A DNA stretch of 64,000 bases from Nitrospira sp. (GTDB lineage Bacteria; Nitrospirota; Nitrospiria; Nitrospirales; Nitrospiraceae). Below are positions 1 to 9,279 of the stretch, one piece after another; positions within the stretch are counted from its first letter, which is position 1, and every line of letters begins with the position of its first letter. Where the stretch lies: NCBI GenBank assembly GCA_024760525.1, contig CP060499.1:3989501-4053500 (forward strand). Direction: 5' to 3'. The position numbers were made by a program, and so were the translations under genes. The notes beneath the pieces are model-generated. The model was given only the letters and a program-made list of their open reading frames with translations. It had not been told where the DNA came from and made no database searches.

Positions 1-160
1 ACTGAGATCCATGCCATTTCCTCGCGTGGCGCGAGACAGCAGGGCTCGGAGCGATGCTGCTTGGGTTTTGCTGATTTAAGAAGCGGAAAGGAACTGGGGA
101 TGCGGCATCGGCATGAAGTAGGAGTCAAAACGACTGTGAAAGCCTTCGTAGAGCTTTGAA

Positions 161-724
161 CTACAGCGTCCGCTCGGAGTGTGAAGTCGGTGTGCTTTCC
201 GTTAAGCCGACAGGCGTGGTCCTTTCTTCAGTCTGTCTATGGCGGTCTATCTCCATTCGTAGCTCTTGTGTCATTTCCTCCGTTTTTCTCCATGCCCACC
301 GCCAAGTTTGTGCAAACCCGACCATCGCGAAACTGACGGTCAAGTAAACGGCAACGCCGGCTTGATCTTCCAGGTCTCCAAGGCTAAGTGTATACCGCGG
401 GTGAATGAAAACCCAATTGGCAAGCAACCCACCTAAGGCAAACGCCACCAAAGAAGGGCCTATCCCGCCATACCACGTGGTAACCGCAATGGCGATGAGG
501 AATGCAGCATAGGCAAGTCTATCGTCGCCAAGGTAAGAATCAAGGGACCAGCGCAGGAGGAAGGCGAGGAGTGTAGTCCCGAAAGCTAGACCATACTGTT
601 TACTCAATTGTGAGCCGGTTGGGATCCATCCCCTGTCTTCCCGACGCGGCGGGTGTTCTGGATCTATACCTATCATGTCTGCCGTAGCCTTGGGTAACAA
701 TGCCCTCCCAAGAGCGCGTCCCAT
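161..724 (-). CDS. DUF4118-type membrane protein, kinase-less sensor remnant
   Basis: The protein is about 187 residues. It has a polar N-terminus, then three or four closely packed hydrophobic segments with the WYGG-x-GPSL pattern seen in DUF4118/KdpD-type membrane sensor modules. A short charged helix (TEEMTQELRMEIDRHRQTEE) follows and resembles the signalling coiled coil that normally leads into PAS or HisKA domains. The protein stops soon after, so no PAS, HisKA or ATPase domain is present. I chose the internal ATG at 724 because a GGAG-like site lies just upstream; an ATG at 763 is also possible. It lies on the same strand and downstream of the two-component genes, about 330 bases after them. 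It could be a truncated kinase or a free-standing membrane sensor. Confidence 0.6.
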   Translation of the reverse strand: MGRALGRALLPKATADMIGIDPEHPPRREDRGWIPTGSQLSKQYGLAFGTTLLAFLLRWSLDSYLGDDRLAYAAFLIAIAVTTWYGGIGPSLVAFALGGLLANWVFIHPRYTLSLGDLEDQAGVAVYLTVSFAMVGFAQTWRWAWRKTEEMTQELRMEIDRHRQTEERTTPVGLTESTPTSHSERTL

Positions 725-1057
725 TCCTTCGTTCTCCACTTTGTCTTCGGTCTGGGAGGGCATCGCGCCCTTTGGGAAATCCCCTCGATTAACCGGAGAG
801 GTAGGACACTATAAGGAACACACAGTGAATCATACGACAACATCACGGCCAATGGAAGCCGACGAGTTGAGTCCTCGAAAACCTTACCGAGTGAGCGTCT
901 AATGCGCCATCGATCTTCCGTACGCTCCGGTCGGGATCTTCGGGCGTCATGGAGACGCATCCTGGCGGCTGGTCAGGGCAGGGCGGAAGCACTGCATGGC
1001 GCGGTCATGTGTTCAAGGCGAGGATATTCTTTGTAACTCGGTGAGGTCGGGGAAGCT

Positions 1058-2452
1058 TCACCTTGGTGAGTCCGTGAGCTTTTTCAAACGCCGGTCCAAC
1101 GAAAATCGGGTGAGGCCAAGCTGCTTAGCGGCCAAGCTCTTGTTGTAGTCCGCCAGTCGTAGGACTTCTTCGATGATGGATTCTTCGATTCGCTCCAGAG
1201 TGTGCTTTCCGACTTGCATCTCAATGCGAATCAGATGTTCAGAGCCTTGGGAAACCGACATGGTGGTTTGCCCGACATGTTCATGGAGTTCCCGCGGTAG
1301 ATAATTAGCGGTCAATGTTTGGCCCGAACAGAAAATCATCGCTCGTTCGAGGGTGTTTTCCAGCTCCCGAATATTCCCCGGATATTGATATCGCTCGAGC
1401 ATTTCGCGAGTTTCTGCGTCCATTTCAGGGACTGGTTTCCCGAATTCCTGCGCAAACCGCACGATCGTCTTCCGGCAGAGGGGAAGAATATCTTCGAATC
1501 TCTTGCGAAGGGGAGGAATCTCAAATGCTACGACATTGAGACGAAAATAGAGATCTTCTCGAAAGGCTCCTCGTTCCACCTCCTTCTTGATTTCCCGATT
1601 CGTCGCCGTGATGAGGCGAAAATCCACCCCGAGATCGTCGGTTCCCCCGAGCCGCCTGAATGAGCGCTCCTGAATCACGCGCAGTAACTTGGCCTGCGTC
1701 GAAAGATCGAGATCACCAATCTCATCAAGAAACAGCGTGCCGCCTTCCGCCTTTTCGAGCAGACCGAGCTTGCGTTGATTGGCGCCGGTAAAGGCTCCTC
1801 GCTCATACCCGAATAATTCGCTCTCAAAGAGATCCTTGGGAATCGCGGTGCAGTTGACCCCCACAAATGGCCCAGACGCCCTTGGGCCATTATGATGGAT
1901 AACCCGTGCGAGGAATTCTTTCCCTGTTCCGGTTTCTCCCAGCAGCATCACCGTAGGTTTTGGATTCTCCGCCACTTCCCGTACTTGTTCGAGCAATTGT
2001 TTCATCACGCGGCTGTGCGCTTCGACGTTGCTCAAATGGTACTGGTTGGTTTGTCCACTTACTTCCGATTCCAGACGGCGGCGGAGCTTCAGGACCTCGA
2101 TCGCACGGGAGACAACGGCTTCGACTCCCTCAAGATCGACCGTTTTGACCAGGAAATCGTACGCCCCCAATTTCATGGCTTCCACCGCGTCGTGTACCGT
2201 CCCATACGCGGTCAGCATGATGACGATGGCGGAGGGAGCCAGTTGACGCACGTGTTTGAGCGCATCAAGGCCGCTGATGCCGGGCATTTTCAGATCGAGC
2301 AGCACAAGTTCGGGAAGCTTGTGCTCAAGCTCTTGCAACAACACCTCACCGGATTCATATCCGGTGGCGAAATGTCCCAGTCTGATCAGCCTCCTGACGA
2401 TGGCCGTTCGAATAACTTGTTCGTCGTCGACCACAAAAACAACTGTGTGCAT
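1058..2452 (-). CDS. Sigma-54-dependent response regulator, NtrC family
   Basis: This is a canonical three-domain enhancer-binding protein of 464 residues. The receiver domain spans about 1-120, with acidic pair DD at 9-10, phospho-acceptor D53 in LLDLKMPG, and K103. The AAA+ domain spans about 145-380, with Walker A GETGTGKE at 172-179, the sigma-54 contact loop GAFTGA at 219-224, and Walker B GGTLFLDEIGDLD. The C-terminal Fis-type helix-turn-helix includes SLAAKQLGLTRFSLDRRL. It should activate RNA polymerase-sigma-54 when phosphorylated. The gene starts 3 bases after the stop of the histidine kinase gene, so the two are probably translationally coupled and a cognate pair. In the receiver, the usual KP after the conserved lysine is KT, as in the paralogue upstream of the kinase. 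Confidence 0.93.
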   Translation of the reverse strand: MHTVVFVVDDEQVIRTAIVRRLIRLGHFATGYESGEVLLQELEHKLPELVLLDLKMPGISGLDALKHVRQLAPSAIVIMLTAYGTVHDAVEAMKLGAYDFLVKTVDLEGVEAVVSRAIEVLKLRRRLESEVSGQTNQYHLSNVEAHSRVMKQLLEQVREVAENPKPTVMLLGETGTGKEFLARVIHHNGPRASGPFVGVNCTAIPKDLFESELFGYERGAFTGANQRKLGLLEKAEGGTLFLDEIGDLDLSTQAKLLRVIQERSFRRLGGTDDLGVDFRLITATNREIKKEVERGAFREDLYFRLNVVAFEIPPLRKRFEDILPLCRKTIVRFAQEFGKPVPEMDAETREMLERYQYPGNIRELENTLERAMIFCSGQTLTANYLPRELHEHVGQTTMSVSQGSEHLIRIEMQVGKHTLERIEESIIEEVLRLADYNKSLAAKQLGLTRFSLDRRLKKLTDSPR

Positions 2453-2455
2453 GGA

Positions 2456-4384
2456 TCAATGCCTTTCCAGTGCAGTTTCTTGTTCCAACGGCAACCAGAT
2501 GCCGACAATGGTGCCCTTTCCAACTTCGCTCGTCACGTAGATGTCCCCCTCGTGGCTTTCGACGATATTCTGACAGATAGCCAAGCCTAATCCGGTCCCA
2601 TGCTTTTTCCCGGACGTCACGAACGGTTGAAACACATTCGGGAGCAGTTCCGGCGAAATGCCGACACCGTCGTCTTTGACTTGAATCACCAAACCGGGCC
2701 TCTCCTCTCTGAACAATTCATGTCCCGTGATCTCGATAGGAGCGCCAGCCTTCGGTGTGGCATCAATTGCGTTGTCTATAATATTCAACAGCACTTGTCT
2801 CAGAAGGTCTCGATCGGCGGTGAACTCGCTGATCATGGGTGAAATACTGATTTTGATCGTGAGGTGCTTATCCTCCAACCGGGACTTCAACAATTTGGAC
2901 ACCTCACCGGCGAGCCGGTTGAGATCGATTCGTGTGGGCGCAAGTCGTCGTGGCCGCGCATAGTCCACGATCTGATTAACGATTCGATCCAACCGCCGAG
3001 TCTCCGATAAGATCACTTCGACCTCTTTGCTCTTTGGATCACCGGATTCGAAGTCGTCCAACAGGACCTTTGCCGTCGAACCGATGCCCACCAGCGGATT
3101 TCTGAGCTCATGAGCGATGCCCGCCGCAACTTGTCCCAACGTCGCCAACTTTTCTGCCCGCCTTAACCGTAATTGCAGATTGTCCAAGGTGGTAATGTCG
3201 ATATTAAATCCCACATAGACCACATCGGGACTCTCTAAATCCATGATCGGCACACGTTGACTTAAGACCGTCCGGATACTGCCGTCATCATGGAGTAATC
3301 GGAAAATCAGTTCGCAGGGCCGGCCTGCAGCAACGGCTTCTGAAAATGTCGTGAGCACACGGTCACGATCTTCAGGATGCACCCGTTGCCGGAATGTTTC
3401 GGGATCAACATCCGATTCGGGATCCAGTCCCGCCAACTGCTGATTGTACCGATTGCTGAACGTGACCCTTACTCCTTTCGTCATAAAGATACCGAGTGGC
3501 GCGTGATCCACGAGACCTCGATATTTCGCCTCGGAAGCCGACAAGTGCGCATTCAACCTCTTGAGGGTCGCTTCGGACTGCTGGACTTCTTCGAGATCTT
3601 TACGGATCTGCAGGCTCATTTTTTTCATCACGGCGGTCAGCACCCCGATTTCATCTTTCCGGTCAAGGACCGGAATGGAGGGAATCGCCTGACCGGCCGT
3701 CGAACCTACGACCTTAGACAAGGCGGTGACCGGAGTTGCAATTGAACGCGCAATGAGTGCCAACGCGAAGATGACGAGGCAGAGGGTCACCAACCCGCCT
3801 CCAAGAATAAGGAAGCGTGTCCACGCTCGATCGTAGCTCAGTCGCGATAGCTCCAGTTGCTGCATGCGATCTTGCTCCCGATCAAACCATGCCATCCATT
3901 TCCGAACCTCAACCATGATCTCCCGACTTCGTCCATCTCGAACATACTTGACGGCATCGGACCGATTTCCCAGCTGGATGGCTTGGAGCAGTGCTTCTTT
4001 CTCCAAAAATGACTTCTCCACCAGGGCGCGAATGTCTTCGAATTGTTCATGTTGCTGGGGGTGTTGGGTTTCCAGTTGCCGGTCCATTTCCAGGACGTTT
4101 TTTCGCCCCTCCTGAAACCGCGCCAGATATCGGTTGTTCTCAGAGATGACATAGCCCAGAAATGCCGTTTCCAAATCAGCGACCGAGCGCATGTATTGGG
4201 CCGCCGTCTTTTGAAGAACATAGAGACGTGTCAGGCGTTCTTCATCCTGTATAAAATTCTGGACATCCAGATAGGTCATCACGCTGAAGATCATGAGAGA
4301 GATGAAGGGAATGGTTGGAATGAGAAGGAGCTTGGGAAGGATCGGGAGATCATCCAAGAACTTCTGAGGAAAGCGTTCCTGCAT
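2456..4384 (-). CDS. Membrane sensor histidine kinase (sensor, HAMP, PAS, HisKA, HATPase)
   Basis: This is a histidine kinase of about 642 residues. It has an N-terminal membrane helix, a helical extracytoplasmic sensor of about 150 residues (four-helix or CHASE3-like), a second membrane helix (LGGGLVTLCLVIFALALIA), and a HAMP linker. A PAS domain follows (YRGLVDHAPLGIFMTKG and downstream). The HisKA H-box is AAGIAHELRNPLVGIGS, and the ATPase domain has N, G1 (VKDDGVGI) and G2 (GTGLGLAICQNIV) boxes. The start at 4384 is preceded by GGAG with good spacing; an ATG at 4426 is less likely. The gene sits between two NtrC-type regulators on the same strand, so it probably phosphorylates one or both. 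The ligand is unknown. Confidence 0.92.
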   Translation of the reverse strand: MQERFPQKFLDDLPILPKLLLIPTIPFISLMIFSVMTYLDVQNFIQDEERLTRLYVLQKTAAQYMRSVADLETAFLGYVISENNRYLARFQEGRKNVLEMDRQLETQHPQQHEQFEDIRALVEKSFLEKEALLQAIQLGNRSDAVKYVRDGRSREIMVEVRKWMAWFDREQDRMQQLELSRLSYDRAWTRFLILGGGLVTLCLVIFALALIARSIATPVTALSKVVGSTAGQAIPSIPVLDRKDEIGVLTAVMKKMSLQIRKDLEEVQQSEATLKRLNAHLSASEAKYRGLVDHAPLGIFMTKGVRVTFSNRYNQQLAGLDPESDVDPETFRQRVHPEDRDRVLTTFSEAVAAGRPCELIFRLLHDDGSIRTVLSQRVPIMDLESPDVVYVGFNIDITTLDNLQLRLRRAEKLATLGQVAAGIAHELRNPLVGIGSTAKVLLDDFESGDPKSKEVEVILSETRRLDRIVNQIVDYARPRRLAPTRIDLNRLAGEVSKLLKSRLEDKHLTIKISISPMISEFTADRDLLRQVLLNIIDNAIDATPKAGAPIEITGHELFREERPGLVIQVKDDGVGISPELLPNVFQPFVTSGKKHGTGLGLAICQNIVESHEGDIYVTSEVGKGTIVGIWLPLEQETALERH

Positions 4385-4464
4385 AAACACTCCGATGGAA
4401 TCCGGGCGGTGCCACCCACCGTACATGCCGACACACCCGGGTCAGCTGATCCAACCTCAAGAAC

Positions 4465-5637
4465 TCAATGCGCGCCGGGGAGGTCACTGCTGGTCAAGGT
4501 CTTGCCCATGCACAACATCATGGCCCGTTCGATGATGTTTTGAAGTTCGCGCACATTGCCCGGGAACGAGTAGTGTTGAAGCGTGGCGACGGCTTTGGGA
4601 TCGATATCGGTCACCTCTTTCCCAAACTCCAACCCATACTTCATCATGAACAGCTTGGCGAGGGGTATGATATCCTCGGTACGGCTCCTGATCGGCGGCA
4701 CGACGAACTGCATCGCGTTCAGACGAAAGAAGAGATCCTCTCGAAACCGTCCACCCGAGACTTCCTCCTTCAGATCCCGGTAGGAGGACGCGATCACGCG
4801 GAAGTCTCCGGAAATATCGTCAATTCCACCCAGACGGCGAAACATTCGATCCTGCACGATTCCCACCAGTTTTCCCTGCATCACGAGATCGAGATCGCCG
4901 ATCTCATCGAGAAACAGCGTCCCGGTTTCCGCTTGATCCAGCAGGCCGAGCTTTCTCCTTTCGGCCCCGGCGAAGGCGCCCCTCTCATACCCAAAGAGGT
5001 CGCGCTCGAACCGCATGGGCGAAAGAGTGGTGCAACTGATCTTCACGAATGGCCCCTTGGCGCGCGCGCTATTGTGGTGGATGACACGGGCTAAGAATTC
5101 CTTCCCTGTTCCGGTTTCTCCGGTCAGGAGTATGGGCACATGTGGACTCTGGGCCACTTCTCGCACCTGCACCAGCAAGGCCCTCATCGCCAGGCTATGC
5201 GCGATCAAGTTGCTCAATCGATATTGATCGGCCTCGTGCTCGCTGTTGTAGGACACGCGCCGCTTCAGCAGAATATGTTCAAGGGCCCGGTTGACGACCG
5301 GTTCCAAGCTTTCAAGGTCGACCGTTTTGATGAGGAAATCGAATGCCCCGAGCTTCATGGCTTCCACCGCATCCTCTACTGTTCCATATGCGGTCAGCAG
5401 GATGACGAGGGCATCGCAGCCTTTGGGGCGAAGCGCCTGCAGAACTTCAATGCCGGTCATGCCGGGCATTTTTAAATCAAGCAGAATTAAGTCCGGCACG
5501 TCCTCTTCAACTGCAGCTAGCAGTTGTTCACCGGATTGAAACGACCGAACCCGGTGCTGCATCCGTGAAAGCAGTTTATCCAGGGCGTTACGGAACGCAG
5601 CCTGATCGTCCACCACGAAAATACTCGCTTGCATCAT
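4465..5637 (-). CDS. Degenerate NtrC-type response regulator lacking the HTH domain
   Basis: This protein of about 390 residues has an intact receiver domain (DD pair, LILLDLKMPG acceptor aspartate, LLTAYGT, conserved Lys) and an AAA+ domain with Walker A GETGTGKE and Walker B GTLFLDEIGDLDL. It ends about ten residues after the AAA+ domain, so there is no Fis-type DNA-binding domain. The sigma-54 loop reads GAFAGA instead of GAFTGA. The Asn of the usual VNC segment is Ser (ISCTTL), and the sensor I ATNR is replaced by ASSY. The start at 5637 has an AGGGGA site upstream; an ATG-type start at 5685 is also open. It is transcribed first in the module, ahead of the kinase. It may be a phosphate sink, or a subunit that forms mixed hexamers with the canonical regulator. 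Confidence 0.88.
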   Translation of the reverse strand: MMQASIFVVDDQAAFRNALDKLLSRMQHRVRSFQSGEQLLAAVEEDVPDLILLDLKMPGMTGIEVLQALRPKGCDALVILLTAYGTVEDAVEAMKLGAFDFLIKTVDLESLEPVVNRALEHILLKRRVSYNSEHEADQYRLSNLIAHSLAMRALLVQVREVAQSPHVPILLTGETGTGKEFLARVIHHNSARAKGPFVKISCTTLSPMRFERDLFGYERGAFAGAERRKLGLLDQAETGTLFLDEIGDLDLVMQGKLVGIVQDRMFRRLGGIDDISGDFRVIASSYRDLKEEVSGGRFREDLFFRLNAMQFVVPPIRSRTEDIIPLAKLFMMKYGLEFGKEVTDIDPKAVATLQHYSFPGNVRELQNIIERAMMLCMGKTLTSSDLPGAH

Positions 5638-5748
5638 GCGAGATTCCCCTAGTGGCATGCTACTGTATGCGCGGGTACGCTGCAAGACGTTTGACGATGC
5701 CCATTTGTCTGGATTGAGAATCGATCATGGGGATGTGGGCATGCATGT

Positions 5749-5931
5749 TCACCGACCTGTGACATTCTCATCATACGGCCTTGGCTGAGACATCGACACG
5801 GCGTCACCTCCGATTCGACCACCTAACTGATCGTCGACGTATCCCAGCGCATCACGCGTGGCTCCCTGCCAGATCATGCGCTCGACACATCCTTTCATGT
5901 GCCGATCTTCATCCATAGGCCATAGCGTCAT
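5749..5931 (-). CDS. Possible small hypothetical protein
   Basis: A 60-codon frame starts inside the last codons of the SulP gene and runs past its stop. It has no recognised domain. The residues look plausible for a small soluble protein (for example GCVERMIWQGATRDALGYVDDQLGG), and overlap with an upstream stop is common for coupled genes. There is no other supporting evidence, so it may be chance. Confidence 0.25.
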   Translation of the reverse strand: MTLWPMDEDRHMKGCVERMIWQGATRDALGYVDDQLGGRIGGDAVSMSQPRPYDENVTGR

Positions 5932-7717
5932 CGGATTGACTCACTCGGTATGCCAACCGATGGTTGGAATGAGAAAGAAAATGCTGCGTTCCAAGGATCA
6001 CGCACTTATGGCCTGCCTTCTCATGTTGGTCACGGAACTGATACAAGTATTCCATCGCCGTGTGATCCACCACATGTCCAGCCAGGATGATCATGAAGTT
6101 GTCCCTGTGACTGGGAAGAGCCTTGAGCTTCGCGTCAAGTTTCATCAGATTCATGCAGCTGAGCGACGAGAGGTAGATTTTGTAGGGGTGTTTCATATTT
6201 TGCGCTGCGACGCTCATAATGGTTGTATCTCCTCCTCCCCGGGTGCGCCCGTCTCCAATTCTGATAATGGGATCTCCGAACAGCTCTTTGAACGCAGCCT
6301 GGACACGCGTGGAGAAGGATCCAATGTTACCGGCGTTGGATTGCCGTTCAAATGTCAGCGCCTTGACCAGGTCAAAACAGAGGACGAGAATCTTCGTCAC
6401 TGTTCCGGCGATCACTCCCAGTAAGATGTCCGACGTGTACAGCGTGACTACGACACAGACGGTCGCGATCAGGAGTTGCTCTGCGCCGATCGAAAACATC
6501 TTTAAGAAGATTCTCGGCGCGCACAACCTCCACCCGATGAAGATGAGTAACGCGGCCAGGACGGTGAGTGGAATCCTGTTGATCAGGGTGGTCCCAGACC
6601 ATACAAAGAAAGCCATGAACAGGGCGTAGTAGAGATTCGCCCATAACGTTCGTCCTCCAGCAATCATGTTTGCCGTGCTCTTGATCCCCCCTGGAATAAT
6701 CGTCAATCCACCCGCTAAACCAGAAAGGATGTTCGATACTCCCATGGCCCGAAGCGTAACATTGGGGTCCGATTTTCTGCCGAAGGGGTCGATTTTATCG
6801 ATTGCGGCGATAGTGGCCAGGGTCTCGGTTCCGTCGATCAAAGTCAGGGTGATAACCGTAGTCAGTAACGTAAGCCATAGCTCCGACCGTTGCCATACAT
6901 CCGAGAAGTTCGGGAAATGGATGCCTTGTGCAAGAACATCTTGAGGGACGTGAACCAAATAGGTTTCCGGGAAGTTCAGCACCCAACCGGCTACGCCTCC
7001 TAACGCAACGACCAAGAGTGCCGCAGGAATACTCCGCACCCATCTTTGGCGCTTGACTCTGTCGCTGTCGAGAGCGAAGAGGAGGGCCAAGGCGATGCCT
7101 CCGACGGCAAAGACCTGGGTATTCATTTCCATGATCTGCGCGGGAAGGAGAAGGATGGCTTCTGGAATTGATTTTGTCGAAGTAGTCAAATGGCCGAGAA
7201 GCGAGGGAATCTGCTTGATGATAATCAGCATCCCGATCGCGGCCAACATACCCTGCAGTACCGACATCGGGAAGTACATGGCAAAACGGCCGGCGTTATA
7301 ACTACTCAACACGATCTGTACTGCTCCGGTAAGACAGATGGCCACAAGGACCAGAGGGTACCCTACTTCGAGATCTCCTTGACCAAGAGCCAGCATACCG
7401 GCCAGCAGGGCTGGAGCAAGACCTGCCGCCGGCCCGCTCACGGTGATATAGGCACCACCGAGAAAGGGAAAGACCAATCCGGCAATAATGGCGGAGATCA
7501 CTCCTGTAATCGGAGCTGCCCCCGAGGCCAGTGCGATTCCGAGGGATAGCGGTAGCCCTACCAGCGCAACTTGCAACCCTGCTACGAGGTCGTACCGCCA
7601 GTGTTTTAACCCAGCTATTCCGTTTTGTGGCTTTTCGTCCCAGGTGACAGCCAAGTGTTCGAGAGACGACACCGCACCCTCACTGAGCTTCAGGGAGGCC
7701 TGTCCTTCGTCGATCAC
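5909..7717 (-). CDS. SulP-family anion transporter with C-terminal STAS-like domain
   Basis: The protein is about 602 residues with 10-12 membrane segments in the SulP arrangement. The N-terminal DLVAGLQVALVGLPLSLGIALASG matches the family's conserved entry helices, and ITVSGPAAGLAPAL and TETLATIAAIDKIDPFGRKSDPN are further family regions. The last 120 residues are soluble and resemble a degenerate STAS domain. SulP proteins carry sulfate, bicarbonate or other anions; the substrate cannot be told from sequence, though bicarbonate would suit an autotroph. The frame opens with GTG at 7717 with little ribosome-binding signal. A GTG about 15 codons in, preceded by GAGGG, is an alternative start. 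The gene is on the same strand as the two-component genes but separated by more than 100 bases. Confidence 0.88.
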   Translation of the reverse strand: MIDEGQASLKLSEGAVSSLEHLAVTWDEKPQNGIAGLKHWRYDLVAGLQVALVGLPLSLGIALASGAAPITGVISAIIAGLVFPFLGGAYITVSGPAAGLAPALLAGMLALGQGDLEVGYPLVLVAICLTGAVQIVLSSYNAGRFAMYFPMSVLQGMLAAIGMLIIIKQIPSLLGHLTTSTKSIPEAILLLPAQIMEMNTQVFAVGGIALALLFALDSDRVKRQRWVRSIPAALLVVALGGVAGWVLNFPETYLVHVPQDVLAQGIHFPNFSDVWQRSELWLTLLTTVITLTLIDGTETLATIAAIDKIDPFGRKSDPNVTLRAMGVSNILSGLAGGLTIIPGGIKSTANMIAGGRTLWANLYYALFMAFFVWSGTTLINRIPLTVLAALLIFIGWRLCAPRIFLKMFSIGAEQLLIATVCVVVTLYTSDILLGVIAGTVTKILVLCFDLVKALTFERQSNAGNIGSFSTRVQAAFKELFGDPIIRIGDGRTRGGGDTTIMSVAAQNMKHPYKIYLSSLSCMNLMKLDAKLKALPSHRDNFMIILAGHVVDHTAMEYLYQFRDQHEKAGHKCVILGTQHFLSHSNHRLAYRVSQSDDAMAYG

Positions 7718-8441
7718 TCAATCAAATTCGCTTCCAGCTGCCATGACAACAGCATGGCGCTTGTGGACCATAAAGCACATCCGGTGCCTGCGTCGTGGAT
7801 TGACACAATTCACATGAGTGAGGCGCACAGAGCGAATAACTTCAATAATCACAATTAGTTGCCGTATGTTATGTGCGGAAATGCCTAACACATAGTTATG
7901 GTGACAAGATTAAGGTGAGCGAATTAAAGATGATGGTATAGTGCGATTTCGCTCTCACAAAAGAACTCTATTTTCATCCTTGGAAGGCGGCTCGCGCGAG
8001 GATTCTATCGAAATGTTAGGTACTGAAATGCATCCGAGAAACGACGGAAGAATTGTGGCGGTTATTGAGAAGTCGCACCCTGTTTACGCGATTCCTCAGG
8101 CCATCGGACAAGGATATCCGAAATCCTGCTCCCTTCATTACCCCCATGACGACATGAACGGCATGCCATACTCCTCGCTCTGTGACCACGAGAGGAATGC
8201 ACGCACTGCCGAAGCCTCCCCAGCCGAACATATCCGTGTCGTCTAATCGCTTGCTCCCACATTGGGTTCAAGCCTCGGCTCGACGCAAGACTTGCCTAAA
8301 TGTGCTGTCTGGAGTCTACTTTCGAGGACATAGCGACTACAGGGCGGACGTGACGGACTGCTCCCGTCTTCTCTCGCAATGCGGGTAATGTAGCCGCCTC
8401 CTCCCTTTGAGGTATTGTGGAACAGCCGGCAATTTGGCGAT
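7718..8441. other. Intergenic region without a convincing gene
   Basis: This is about 720 bases between the minus-strand SulP gene and a plus-strand hypothetical gene. It contains a plus-strand frame from a GTG at 7941 to 8246 (101 codons) with no recognisable domain, an unlikely residue mix and no ribosome-binding site; I do not call it. An imperfect -24/-12-like element on the minus strand (GG and GC ten bases apart near 7775-7788) lies upstream of SulP but departs from consensus at two positions. Nothing else stands out. Confidence 0.4.
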
Positions 8442-8702
8442 ATGTACCTCGCAGAACACAACCGTACCGCCGCCACTATGCCCCAGATTCTCAACTGCAG
8501 TGAGTATGCCAATGACGACGAGGTCCAGTACCTCACGACCCTGTTGCTCTATCATCTAGTCGAACGATGCGGAGGACAGTTGAAATTCAGCGTCCAGGAC
8601 GTCCAACAAATGCGCGAACGCCTCTCCAGCAAAATGGTCCAGATTCATCTGGGCAATGAAGTAAGCCTCCGCATCATTGACCGCCTGCCGGAGTTGCGGT
8701 GA
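8442..8702 (+). CDS. Small hypothetical protein
   Basis: This is a protein of about 86 residues of unknown function. The middle and end (DDEVQYLTTLLLYHLVERCGG, then FSVQDVQQMRERLSSKMVQIHL) look like amphipathic helices of a real soluble protein. I see no signal peptide or known motif. The ATG at 8442 is chosen for a reasonable N-terminus. A TTG at 8415 and an ATG at 8478 are possible, and none has a strong ribosome-binding site. The gene stands alone, about 140 bases before arfB on the same strand. Confidence 0.5.
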   Translation: MYLAEHNRTAATMPQILNCSEYANDDEVQYLTTLLLYHLVERCGGQLKFSVQDVQQMRERLSSKMVQIHLGNEVSLRIIDRLPELR

Positions 8703-8843
8703 CCCCCGCCTGTTGAGTTTCGGATTTGAATCTCCACGGCTTCCCTCGTATCTGGACAATGGACCGAATCGCCTAGTATTCGTTTGACCATTTGACACGT
8801 GTTTGCATAGACTGGCACAGTAAAATGGAGTTCTTTTGCCGCC

Positions 8844-9263
8844 ATGAGTGCAGTACTGTCTATCACGCCCTTCATCTCCATCTCCGATTCAGAAATCCAA
8901 CTCCACGCCATGCGGTCACAGGGCGCCGGTGGACAGAACGTCAACAAAGTCGCAACCGCCATTCATTTGCAGTTCGACATCAGAAGATCGTCGCTGCCGC
9001 AGCAGTATAAGGACGAGCTGCTGCAGTTGCGGGATCACCGCATTTCAGCGGACGGCGTGATTACGATCAAGGCGCAGCAATATCGTACTCAAGAGCGCAA
9101 TCGCGAAGATGCGCTGAATCGCTTGGTTGCCCTGATTCAAGGTGTCGCCACTCCTCGCAGGAAGAGGAAAGCGACTACCCCGACTAAGGGGGCGCGGGAT
9201 CGGCGAATTGAGCAGAAAAAGCGGCAGGGTCGATTAAAAGCGCTGCGAAAAGCGCTGGAGTGA
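8844..9263 (+). CDS. arfB: ArfB/YaeJ-type peptidyl-tRNA hydrolase (stalled ribosome rescue)
   Basis: The 139-residue protein has a release-factor-like catalytic domain with the motif RSQGAGGQNVNKVATA near residues 24-39; its GGQ hydrolyses peptidyl-tRNA. The C-terminal tail is strongly basic (PRRKRKATTPTKGARDRRIEQKKRQGRLK), as expected for the ArfB tail that enters the empty mRNA channel. Length matches the family. The lack of a codon-recognition domain distinguishes it from RF1/RF2. It converges on the TPR gene, whose stop lies 16 bases away. Confidence 0.93.
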   Translation: MSAVLSITPFISISDSEIQLHAMRSQGAGGQNVNKVATAIHLQFDIRRSSLPQQYKDELLQLRDHRISADGVITIKAQQYRTQERNREDALNRLVALIQGVATPRRKRKATTPTKGARDRRIEQKKRQGRLKALRKALE

Positions 9264-9279
9264 CTGCGCGTGGCGAACG

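Noticed and set aside
1892..2590. A 232-codon plus-strand frame over the response regulator gene
   Set aside because: It is the mirror of conserved receiver and AAA+ codons and has no coding features of its own.
7773..7790. Minus-strand AGGCAC-N5-GTGCT upstream of SulP
   Set aside because: GG/GC spacing is right but two key bases differ; expected by chance.
7941..8246. A 101-codon plus-strand frame from a GTG
   Set aside because: No ribosome-binding site, no domain and unlikely composition; kept only as part of the intergenic note.
8814..8830. TGGCAC at 8814 upstream of arfB
   Set aside because: No TTGC at the required spacing, so it is not a -24/-12 promoter.
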